A stretch of DNA of 64,000 nucleotides from Serpula lacrymans var. lacrymans S7.9 (Eukaryota; Basidiomycota; Agaricomycetes; Boletales; Serpulaceae), in NCBI RefSeq assembly GCF_000218685.1, contig NW_006763304.1:33349-97348 (forward strand). Reading direction: 5' to 3'. Position numbers and translations under genes: made by a program. Shown piece after piece: positions 31,131-42,270 of the stretch. Numbering within the stretch: the first letter of the stretch is position 1; each line of letters opens with the position of its first letter. A model generated the notes under the pieces. The model ran no database searches, was not told where the DNA came from, and saw nothing but the letters and a program-made list of their open reading frames with translations.

Positions 31131-32997
31131 AGTGAGAGTGACTTTGTAGAAAGACAGTAAAAAATAAGTTGTTAGGGGGTTCAGACATTGAGAATGTCTG
31201 CATTATATGCCAAATCGTAGTACGATCTTGTCTGTTAACCCAACGCGGATAAGTCCAAGGTTCAATTCAGTCGTCTAGATAAGGTAAGTTCCCCGTGGCC
31301 AGATAGATGATGCGAAGGAACGCCTGTCAGTTTGAGCGCTGGGTCCTGCAATTTATAGCCTGTCGTAAATCTCAGGGCAGGGTCTAGGGCAACTTGGACA
31401 GAGCGTCTAAGAGAGATTGCATTCTGGCAGATAGGAGCGTGAATATCGTGGAGACGTTGGGACAAGCAAATACTTATCCTATAGTGTATCTGATTCAGAG
31501 TCATCCGATTGGCCTCGTCAGAGTTGTCAGTACAATGATTCGATATCCCCTGATGAACAAAGTTAGAGCGCTTGCATCGACTTATCGGCTTTCATGTATC
31601 TTGCAAGTGCAGTGGCACAAAAAAGTCCTAAAAGAAGGGTGAAGATGATAGATAATGGATGTGCCAGTAGTTGTGTTGGATTAATGGAGGCTGGGAGCTT
31701 GTATTCCGACACCAGTTAGTCATATCGATGCAAGGACTCGAAAACGAATCATCCTTGAGCCTGCAGGTATTCATTTGTTGTGGGCGTTTGAGATGAGAAT
31801 TCTCAAAGAGTGGATATGCATGGCAATGTATAGTATATATGAATGTATTGAATGGAACTCATATTTGTCCTCGCTATTTGTTTCCGAATTGGCGATCGCT
31901 GAGAGGCGTCCAACAGTGTGTCCAATAAGTGAGGGCTTTGTGCGTTAGATCTTTTCGACTCAGGAACAATCATAACATAACTGTTAAAGGCAAGTCACCA
32001 TGAGTACAACAGCATGGTTTATTGGAAGATAAGAGAGCCATAATGGAACTTAACTTTCCTGCTCAACTAGTGGTTCCGCCAACTTATTCCACAATGACGT
32101 ACAAATTACCATCAAAGGTTCGTCTCCTGAACTGCGTAGATTTGAGCGTCTGATAGTAGGTAGTCCTACTAGTACTTGCCAACGCGTGTACAGGACTTTA
32201 AGCGGAACGTCAATTTCAGCGTCTAAATACCAGCATCTGCAACATAAGTTCGGAGGTGTGACTACGATTGTTGAAGCGTGTTTAAGCTGTTAATATCTGC
32301 AGGGCTAACACAACTGATACTAAAAAACGCACCGCAGATTTCTAGGATCATATGAATCAACTTCGAGTCCTCATAACCATTGATTGAAGTGACAATTGAA
32401 GGACGGATAGTTGACTGGGAAGTTCGGACATGGCCACGCGGCAGCCTACGGGCAAAGAAAATAGGGGAAGCTGGACTTGCAGTGCATAATAATAGGTTGA
32501 TAAGGCTGGATGGAGAGAGGCACATTAGACATGTTTTGCACGTGCCAGTGCCGTTGTGCATTTCTGATCGAACTTAATTGAGATCCCAAAGGTACTCCCG
32601 ACCTTAGCGCTTCAATCAGGCGAAGCATTCATACACAACTAAATAACCAACGCTGGTGGTATGAATCGAATATCATATGATGTAAAACAGGAGGTGCAAG
32701 CAGAACTCAGGGTTCAGCGCTCAAAAACGGGCTTTCCCATGTCGAAGGTCCATCAGCGAACGCAACTATGAAGCAGACCTTATACACACAAGGAAAACAA
32801 CATGTGTCATCGAAGGTGCTTAAAAGTTTTGCTTGGATTAAGCTAGAAGTTTTATATAATTGAAAATGTCCGGACACAGCAGTGCACTATCACCTTAGGA
32901 TAGCTTGCATGTCCTCTTCGCCTCTCTCGAACACGGTACTCTGTCATTTATATGAAAAATGGCTTCTTCGATGTCCCAAAATGGTTGACCTATAAGC
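31131..32997. other. 1.9-kb intergenic region without recognised genes
   Basis: Short frames on both strands lack domains or good codon structure. No repeats with clear ends were found. AT content is moderate. Confidence 0.4.
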
Positions 32998-35900
32998 CTA
33001 AGAACGCTCTGCGCCTTGCCTGCTAACAGGAGAAAGAAGACCTCCAACCACGCTGGAAACAGCCTCTGTGATCTGTCGCTGCTGCGTCTGTGTGTGCTTC
33101 ACGTAAAATAGGCGAACATTGGTGGAATTCCAGATTCCAAGTGGAGACATGCCGCGAACATAGATCTCTCCCCATATCAGAGACGTGAGCCATACTATCG
33201 AAGCATCCGACCACTGGCACGACAAAAGCATTATTTAGATTCAACAAGAACATCAAGAAGAATCCTAAAAGTCTCACCAAAAACCGCCGTGGGATGACTG
33301 GAGGAGCAGGAGGTAGGACATGTGCCAAATCCACACTTTGAAGGAAATTTGTGATAGAAGCAGCAGTGGCCGCTTTTTGATGCCCAGACTGCATTTTCTC
33401 CACTTTCGCGAGTAGCTCAGATATCGCAAGCATTACAATATCCAAAGGCAATCTGTATAGAAAAATTAGCATCATAAGATAATGAATATGGACTGATGTC
33501 AATTTACCCTTGCTGCCAGGACGTGACCTGCAAAGTTTGAGATGAGTACTGGCGGTAGGGTGGGAAATATACGACTTACCCATTCTTGTGTCGGCACAAA
33601 GCCGTTCCTACCCACACCAGCAGCAGCAATTCGGTCGACACTACTCGTCGTATCGAGCGATTCAGATCGCCTAGCCTTCATTTTCCCTCTAGCTTTCTCG
33701 GACGCCGACCCTACAATACCATCGCTCATCATTGGGATGTTCCCAACAGTGGGCGACATCAATGGATAGGTCACTGATGTCTCCTCTTGAGAGCTGCGCT
33801 CTTCCAAACGGTCGTGATGTGGTGATCCTTCCACCATGATTTCGCCACTCTCTATGTCTCCAGATAGACCCATGCTCTCGCTTCGAAGCAGTCTAACTTT
33901 TTCTGCATGAGCGTCCTCTGGTTCTGTTTCCTTCTGCATACGTCCATTCTTGGTATCGTTACCACTCTCGGCTTTCCGAGCCTGTTCCTCTTTGGCCAGT
34001 TGGACCCGCTTTATTTCACGTAGCCCTCGAGATAACGTGAACGTACCCAGGGTTTCAAAGGACTTGTGAGCAGTCAAGATGGCATAGAGCAGGTTTGGAT
34101 TATCTCCGAGATGGTGGAAAAGCACGGAGTTGAAGACTTCGAGCCTAATGACACGGAAAAGCATCAACAGGAGTCCTGTAATGAAACTACTTGTTACCGC
34201 TTACATGAAAAAGACAAGCCTGGGATGCCCCTCATCTGAAAGGAGGAACAGAGGGTTCGAAAATGAATTGAAAAGCTGGATGAGCTTGGTCGAAGCGACG
34301 ATAGATAGATTCTTGAAGTACGGAGCGGCATTCGACAGGGCAATAATCAAGGCAGGGTATATCGAATTCAGTGACCCAGACGTCGTAGTTATAATCGAAT
34401 AGATGGCCTTCCGTTCAGGTGAGTATACGTGAAAGAAAGAAACCTGAAGAAAATGAAACTGACCGTTACCATGAAATCTGCAGCGGTACCTGGAGCATTC
34501 CACTTGGCAGGTAGTTGAACTGTGACGGGTGAGGACAGCTTATTACCAAAAGCAGGCTCAGCCGATAAGATCTGTACGATGTAAGATAGAGCTCTGCAGA
34601 GGCCGTGTTGCTCTGACAAAAATTATTAGTGCAGAAAATATACCGGTGAATAGTGACCCACGAGGCTTATCCTTGATCTCAAGGGAGTAGCATAACAAGT
34701 ATGCAAGAATATCCACAGCCTTATCTGAGTCAAGAACGTATGCTCGGAATTTCTAGGTTACGACGTCGAGTTCCATTCAGGGTATGAATATCAGATATGA
34801 GGATATCGTCGTGAAAGCGCATATGTACCTTATTTAGCTCGATCATCTTCCAAAAGAGTACGACTGGTCCACGTCAGCTATAAAGGTTAACTCGTAGTAG
34901 AAAACGAGGGTACGTACTAGCCTCCGGAACGTAAGGTATGGACTTCCTTGCACCTGGAAGTACGTTGTTCATAATGGCTAGCTGCCGCTTCAAGATCTCT
35001 GTAATGCCACTGAGAATAAACGCAAAATCATGCGTCCTATGCTTTTCACGATCTGTCAGTTAGTTGATTTGTTCCTCGCGAGTGATCAGGGCGCATACCA
35101 GCTTGGCGAGGAAGTATCTGAATGCATTCGTATGCGCTGTAGGTGCAGAACTGATGTTCTCACCACTGCCCACGACGGCATCTCTCGCGGGGCCACTTTG
35201 GAAATCCAGCAACGCACACAGAACCTGGAAGCACATGCCCACAAGAATAGATCTCGAGTCTTCGCCTTTGAAAACAAGATGATTATAAGGCAGCCTTCCT
35301 GCCATACTGCCGATAGTTGCATTGCTAGTGACGGACGAGTTCATGGTGGTGTTCAACAGCGAGCATAGTATCGTTAAGACATCCCGACGAGGTGTCTTTC
35401 GGGCAAAATGTAAACTGTAGAAGGACGGTTTGGTGAAAAGAGACGATGGTGGGACGTAGATCTGTCGTGACAAGAGAACTAGCAGAAGACGGAGAACTTC
35501 TGTTTTGTTAGAGTCGAAAGCGTTATTTGGCCCTATATCAGCTGTCGATCCAACTCCCTTCTCCCTGTAACCCATGAAATAGATGGCACCCAATGAAAGC
35601 GAAAGACTCACCATATAACATAGTTGATCTTATAATGGTCAACCTGTAATTTGAGTGGAAGAGTGAAGCCGCAGCAGAAGAGAAGATCAACGATGCAGTT
35701 AAAGAGCTTCTCGCCAAGCGTAGGTGACATCTTCTTCTCTTTTGGTTTGGGCTCTGGTGTTTGAGAGGGCTTTTTGGACGCTGCACCATGCTGACTCCCA
35801 TCTTCATCCTCGTCCTCATCGTCTTCAATGACAAATTGCGGTGCCTCTCCCGCATTACTAGGCTCATCTTGATCATCGTCGAGTTCGACTTTCTTCCACA

Positions 35901-36543
35901 GCACCTCAAGCTCAAAAACGTTTGACTCCCCTTCTACCTCAAACACCACGGGTAACACTCGTTGGAGAACTCTTAGGCAGTTGAGGACCTCTTTAGTGGT
36001 GTTTCGCTCCGCCGAACCTGTTTTGATGAACGAGGTTGCATATGATGCAACGGAGTTGCCGTTTGTTGTAGGGAACGTATGGTCGGAAATAAGATTGAAA
36101 AGACGTGAGGTCACAACTCGAATGAGCGTTGCAATGTTTTCTGGTGCGTCCTGCAGAGCTCTACGAACTGAGAACAATAGTCAGAGTTGCTGTGGGCGGG
36201 CAGAGAAGAATGAGTGTAGAACAGACCATCGTGAGGGGATACTAGAGAGAAGACATCGGAAGTCGTGTCAAACAATACAAAATACTTGGATAGAGCTGTC
36301 AATAGAGAGCAAGGGTTGGGAGGACAAATGACACACACCTGGTTCCAGTAGCTATCGGTTTCAGCAATATTCTGCGGCAAGCCATACGAATATTAGACCC
36401 TATACAGGAGACGGGCCACACATACGTACTCTGGTGGATGCAAGTTTTGCAATTCCTTGAGGTTGACTGCGAAATGCAAGTTTGGCTTCGTCGCTTAGTA
36501 GACCAAACGGAGCTGTGAACGTTTGAGGGAGTTTTCCAAGCAT
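32998..36543 (-). CDS. HID1-family protein (high-temperature-induced dauer-formation protein 1 / fission yeast Ftp105-like)
   Basis: Multi-exon gene from ATG at 36543 (MLGKLPQTFTAPFG; FRSQPQGIAKLASTRV). Across introns come SYWNQ, LFDTTSDVFSLVSPHD, VRRALQDAPENIATLIRVVT then SRLFNLISDHTFPT: the conserved HID1 N-terminal block. Later blocks include LNCLRVLQRVLPVVFE, an acidic insert (about 35900-35750), SPTLGEKLFNCIVDLLF, LEVFNSVLFHHLGDNPNLLY, and ILTAHKSFETLGTF. The C-terminus holds DIVMLAISELLAKVE and WLTSLIWGEIYVRG before the stop at 32998. Family members act at the Golgi in secretory trafficking, and in fission yeast the protein recruits the deubiquitinase Ubp5. Residue 2 is Leu, so the N-myristoylation Gly of animal HID1 is absent. 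Exon borders were not all resolved. Confidence 0.85.
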
Positions 36544-37107
36544 CGCAGGTTTTGTGGAAGAGTTTACAGTGAAATCATACAAAAAGGATGATGGTACAGA
36601 CGAAGAGTTCGACTGGCCGTGTATGCATCAGCTTGTAACAACTGCAGTGCTCGTGCCAGTGCGTTTACAGGCTCAAGATAAACGTGCGAATTTAGCGAAA
36701 CTGTGTAAGCTAAGCGAAAACTTGAGCGCTAGCAGCGTTCCTATAGACTCTGAGTGAGCGCCTAAATGTATAGCATTCTATCATTACGCTGATTGAAATA
36801 TCTACTCTAGTGTACTACGTACAGCTTTTAGCACTACATATAACATAACATAATGAACCATACCACGAAAACCGAGAAGAGGTGGTAAGTATTAGATGGA
36901 AAATATAAGGCAGTCCAATAACAATCATAGCACTCGTAACATACATAACAAATGAAGCATCCTTCGCGATCGAATTTCGAGAATAACATAATATAAAAAC
37001 AAAGCAACACTACACCTTCTTTCTTTCTTTCTTTCCAATCATGAAACATCATCACTTCCAGGCACTCTGAACGATCACCCATCGCCTGCCCTGTATCACC
37101 TCTCCAA
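36544..37107. other. Intergenic region with a CTTT microsatellite
   Basis: Holds a (CTTT)n tract at 37016-37036 and AT-rich sequence. Lies between the start of HID1 and the 3' end of the methyltransferase gene, both minus strand. No gene seen. Confidence 0.5.
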
Positions 37108-40100
37108 TCACCTCCAAGTGTTTCCCAACGCACCAGCTCCAGAACCTCCGTCATCACCAACATTCCTCCCCGGCACTCTGGAGCTCAAAAGCACACCCAG
37201 GCTTGGCCGACGTGACAACTCCCTCAGGCTCGCAGAATTAATGCCGTCGCTCCCATTCCCACCCCTCCCAGGAGTCCTTGGGCTCGAAAGCACCGCAAGA
37301 CTCGGTCGACGCATAATTTCTCTCACAGTCCCAGTGTTCCCATCACCCTTTCCAGGTGTCTTCGGGCTCATAAGCACCGCAAGGCTTGGTCGACGAGTTA
37401 ATTTTTCTCGCCCAGTCCCAGCGTTACCATCGGTCTTTCCAGGTGTTCTTGGGCTTGGTAGCACAGCGAGACTAGGCCGGCGCGCTAGGCCTCTAGTACG
37501 AACATTACCACCATCTGCTGCGCCCACATGGTCGCGATCGCTGCCAGCACTGGTAAAAGCTCCCGCTCCAGCCCAAGTCCCAATAGTATCGCTCGAATAA
37601 CCACTTCCCACCCTCCTCGGTTCGCTTGCCGTAACCGTCAGTCGGCGGCGAGATACTGACGGCACAGGACCTGGTGTAAATTGTCGGGAGAAGGTATTTA
37701 CGAGGGGAGAGGTTGGGACCGGTGGAGGTCCTTGTCCTTGGCTCTGGCGCACAGAAAATGCAGACGAAGCCGGCGACGGAGGGCCCGACACAAGACGCGG
37801 GATGGATGATGGTGCGAGAGGAGAGTGAGGAGCCATGATCGAGCGCGTCTGTCTTAGACCCAGGCCAACAAGTTGAGCTTGTCGCGAAGAGTCAACGCGG
37901 CTGCTGGCCTGAGCATCACGTCGCGCTGGAACAACACGCGTCTTCAGGCTTAGGTTGAGGCTTCCATTACCGTTGATAGTCTTTTTCCCCCTCCTGAGCG
38001 TCATCGACATATGCTCATCCGCTTTTGGGAGGTTCATTCTCGACCCGAATGTCGGCGTCCCGCATCTCGAACCGAGACTCGGCCTCTCCATGCCCATATC
38101 ACCTTGAAGCCGAGAGAGCAGCTGTGGCGACACTGCTTGTAGCTCCCTCCCCCTAACCTGCAGTCCTTCGGTACTCGGGCTGTCGTGCGATGCATCAGGG
38201 GAGGTAGCGGGAGGAAGGATATCGTTCTCGACCACGTAGTCGTCCTCATCTGGCGGCATGTCGATCGGGACGCACACGATATGGCCAAATAACGAGCCTT
38301 CAGCACGCGTCACCCGCACGACACGCCAACCTGCAGACAGGGCCAGGGCACACATCTCGCGCAGCGTCCTTTCCTTCCCGTTGAATATCGCTTGCATCTA
38401 TTCCACGTAAAATAAAAGTTTCGCCGTCAGTCACAACATAATGCATGGTGGTAGTGACGTGAGCCTCGGCTGTACTCACCGTAAGATCCATCCAATATGC
38501 ATTCGCACTTGCCTTGCCTAGGTTAGGCAGAAGCGGAGCAGGCGCAAGGGTGCGCTCCGCGCCTTCCACATTCGCAAGGACACTCGGTAAATCCCAAACT
38601 TTTCCCCTCCCCTCGCTTCCCTTTCCTTCCTGTACTCCGCTTCTTTCTAATGTTTCCCCCGACTCCACACCCGCATCACCATGTGGGTCATTCATAGGCT
38701 CCAGATCATCGATACAAGCGAGTGGGAGCACGTGATCAGCAATGATCAGCCGTGTCCCAAGTTCCTCCGCAATCAGGGAAACACCTTCCCCACGATGACC
38801 ACTCCTGACGACGGCAGCCTCTCTTAGCCTCCTCAAAATTCGCTTAGCGTACCTGTCAGGCCAGTCGTGCAGAACGGCGCGGAGGAGGAAGACATCCGCA
38901 TCTTTGATAGGCTGCGGGGCGAAGAAGTCATGTTCTGCGAATTAGGGTGGCGTGGACCGAGTCAGGATGAGTCAATGTTGGGTTTAAATGAAATGAAATA
39001 TATGGAACAAGTTGTGATCGAAGTTGTACGAAAGGATCGAGCATAGTGAACAGGGGTAAAAAGGGGTAAAAAGTTTCACGCATACCTTGAAACACTACCC
39101 TCCCCGAATCGAGCATCTCTGGACACTGCGCCTTCCAAGCCTAAAAGAAAGGCACAAAAAGAGGTATATCAGGACAACGGATGACCACGTACTTCTAACC
39201 GGTCACGAACAAAAAGTTAACAACTTACAGCAATGCCAAGCCCAACAACTACCTTCCTGTCCTGGATAACAAATGCGAGCTCTAGATTATCTTTGGTATC
39301 CTCTTCGTTCTTCATCCAGCTTTCGTCCTTGTTACCTTCCGTGACATTATCGATGCCCTTGCCCACATCAACATTACCACCAAAAGCCCTAGCAAGCACC
39401 ATCGTCGTACTCCCAATCCCTCCTCCAACATCCACAACTCTACTCCCACGCGGGAGTGATGTCCAGTCGAACCCTGGCCAACAAGAAAAGGAAAACAGAA
39501 CGAGTAAAATCATGGGTCAGAACTAAGTTTATAATCCGAAAGAAGAATAAAGCAACGCATAGAAAAGAATGACTGCAGGCAGTTTGACTGGAGAAAAAAA
39601 TGGTGCGTAAACTCACCGTGCAAAATAGCTCCTGGTGCCTCCCAAGCACCAGTCCCTTTCATGGCTTTCGAGAACCGCGCGAGCCTGTGCGTATTCGGCT
39701 TCCTCGTTTTCCCACTGTTATCGTCATTTTCGATATCAATTCCAGTTCCAGCATCAGTCCCACGCTCGTCCCGCCCTTCCTCGAGCCACTCGAAAAACCC
39801 AGCGCTGGTGGAGAATGCGATGTTAAATGCCGTTGTGCTCGGCAAGCTCACCGTCATCTTTAATTCTGCTGGTGCGTGCGCATGAGTCTGAGCCTGGACT
39901 TTTGCTATGGACTTCTTATGGAAGGTCGGAAGGTCGAAGGGAGGTTGAAGACTGAACTTGACCGAGGCGTTCCTGCCTCCATCTTCACATTCAAACCTTC
40001 CTTTGACGACCCCACGATCGCAAACGCAAGGACAACGATCCGCACATGGGCACCCAGCGAGTCCGACTTGCCTGTCCTTATCATCGGTAGTGTTAGCGGT

Positions 40101-41614
40101 GGTGACGAGACTTTGCTTTTGAAGTTGAGTTTCATCTTGATTTTGAGTGCGAGTGCGATTAGGCGTCGTAGGAGGAACCCCGGTGAACGCCTCTGTGAGG
40201 TATGCGGCTGCTTTAAAAAGCTCGTCCGTGCTATTTTGAGTTGCGGGAAGGCATGTTAGCATCCATGGCTTACTTTAATATCATGCAAGACACGAGGAAG
40301 AAAGGAAAGTAAAATGTAACAAAAATTTTGTGCATGTATGCGCGTATAAAATATCTAAATGAAGGTCGAGGACTTCAAAGATCGCGCGAATGAGCCTGCC
40401 TCAAAGCAATTTGTTCGTCGACAAAAGGACGAAAGCAATGATACGAGCTTGTCACAACGCGTCGTCACTAAAACGCAACGCCACGTCTCTCAAAACATCA
40501 ACGATAACAGGGAGCATGGCCTGTACTCGAAAGTAGCAAAGCCAATGCAAAGCAGAATAAAAGACAAAGTGACTGAAAAGAACCCACCAAAGCCCGACAA
40601 ACGCAGCTATGCCGTTTGTATCGTCGTATTTCTTTTCAGGGGTGGGACTGTGGGAGGGAGTGTAAGGAAAGAGGACGAAAGTCAGAAAAGTATAGCCGAT
40701 ACCAATTACAGAATTGCTCACCTGAGGAATGTAGCCTGCGTCTCGTCATGCATGCCACCACCGACAGGAACGCGCATACAAAGCTCATTTACGCTTTTGC
40801 CTGTATCGATTAGGCTTGAGATACGAGTGTTGGCGAAGACATCAGGAGAGCGCTCAAGGAGAATATGGTGGGTTGCGAGAAGACGAAGGACGTGGGCTAT
40901 GTACGTAGGGGTTAGTGGGTATACGCGGAAGGGGTAAAGGTGGAAGAGGGAAAAGAAGAAAGAAGAGTCGAGCGTACCCAATATCACCTCGTTTACGCCA
41001 TTCTGGGCCGCTATATCACGAATGTGAAGGCCACCGTCGCCAGCATCGCGGAGGATCTCGACGACGTGAGTGGCTTCGAGGAAGCGAAGGCATGCGGGGA
41101 GATTGTACTGCGATCGATAGATAACGAAATCAGATAAGGAAACACAGAGGCAAGAAAACGTACTCCAATTGCGGCATCACAAATGACGAGGAACGGCTGC
41201 TGCACGAATGTGGCAAGCTGAGTGCAGGCTGCGATGAGTGTATTGGCGGCTGCGATGACCTGGGGATGAGCTGCGCGGATTTCTGAGGGGTGAGATGGGT
41301 CGTAAGGAGTAGATGGGTCAGGATAGTCGAGTGGAGGGAGGGAGGGAGAGGGAGTGCGTTGTCGTGTGGGAGATGAGGGGGGGAAAGGAGGAGGGGGAGA
41401 TTGGGATGGGGGGGGCTGTGAAAGCGACAGAGGAGGGTGAGGAGGGGAGCGATGAGGGTGTGGAGTCGGGGTAGAGAGAGGGAGACGAGCGGGGAGAAGT
41501 GGATGGGGAGGAGTGAGAGTCAGAGAAGAGACGGTGGATGTCGTCGAGAGCGTCGCCGATGAGTGCGTGGAGAGCACGAAGAGTAGCAAATGTGGGGGTG
41601 GAGGAGGGCGACAT
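37108..41614 (-). CDS. SAM-dependent O-methyltransferase (family 2) with long phosphosite-rich C-terminal tail
   Basis: Start ATG at 41614 (MSPSSTPTFATLRALHALIG); a further upstream ATG exists at 41671. The N-terminal dimerisation/winged-helix part has FVQQPFLVICDAAIG, LRDAGDGGLHIRDIAA-like residues, and VLRLLATHHILLERSPDVFA. The catalytic domain has GFDWTSLPRGSRVVDVGGGIG (SAM motif I, read in parts, about 39470-39400), an acidic insert, FVIQDRKVVV, DADVFLLRAVLHDWPDRYAK (catalytic His in HDW, about 38900-38850), and ends at FGHIVCVPID (about 38270). A tail of roughly 390 residues follows, Ser/Pro/Arg-rich, ending in four repeats. Fungal family-2 O-methyltransferases act on small aromatic compounds; the substrate here is unknown. 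Many introns; no biosynthetic cluster surrounds it. Confidence 0.85.
37140..37505 (-). repeat. Four tandem protein repeats RRPSL...SPRTPG in the methyltransferase tail
   Basis: In translation order: RRPSLAVLPSPRTPG, RRPSLAVLMSPKTPG, RRPSLAVLSSPRTPG, RRPSLGVLLSSRVPG, 28-34 residues apart. Each unit joins a basophilic-kinase motif (RRxS) to proline-directed sites (SP, TP); the last unit has lost both prolines. Corresponding plus-strand DNA near 37199, 37298, 37381 and 37469. Confidence 0.9.
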
Positions 41615-42087
41615 GGCAGTGGACGATAGGGAGGGAGTAAGAGGATATATAACAGTTATGGGTAGATTCACTCACCAGATGTCATTCGCTCTGACCGCGT
41701 GAAGACGAACGTCGACGACACTCCAAGCTATCTAATTAGAAGCATCCTGTCTCCTCTGTTCCTGGCAACTCAACTGCTGCATTCGTACACAGACGATCGT
41801 CGACTGCCCGTGGCGATCGCTGCAGGCGTACATTTCTCCCAACTAATTCTATACAACGTCAGCTTTTTTCGTATCCGACACGGACAACGACGTAGTCGAC
41901 GCCGTGACGTCGCATCTTAGTGTGACGATGGGTGACAACTCGCGTCCGTGACGGAAGGACTTTTCTAATCTCCGCGAATCCGATACACATCACCGAGACT
42001 ATCATCGCCTGTCTGTCGTTTCACCCCAATCCCTGCACGCCCATCTCCTATCTTCAAACCTTGAAAGCACTTTTATCAAACCATTGG
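41615..42087. other. Spacer upstream of the methyltransferase, up to Copia copy 2
   Basis: Upstream region of the methyltransferase gene. GC content is higher than right of the Copia. No gene seen. ATTGG at 42083-42087 may be the Copia target duplicate. Confidence 0.4.
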
Positions 42088-42270
42088 TAATAAATCCAAG
42101 TGAAACTCAGCCGCTGCCTAAGAGGCTATAGAAACAACTGAGGTATTCCTATACTAAACCTCCTACTACTTATAGTCAGAGGTGCTACTCGCTACAGTAT
42201 AATGACTCCTAGGAGAACAATGGCTAACAATGGCTGCTTTAGCAGAGACCGGGTTTATCCGGTTTTGTCA
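42088..42270 (-). repeat. Copia copy 2 3' LTR (183 bp, deleted)
   Basis: Retains one CTCCTAGGAG palindrome. About 50 bp including the other palindromes are missing, with a short AACAATGGCT repeat at the breakpoint that suggests slippage. Confidence 0.85.

Noticed and set aside
32262..32561. 99-aa minus-strand ORF in the large intergenic gap
   Set aside because: No domain, no splice partners and ordinary composition; indistinguishable from chance.
38300..38836. Separate 178-aa protein
   Set aside because: It is the exon of the O-methyltransferase following the HDW motif; the apparent end is intron read-through.
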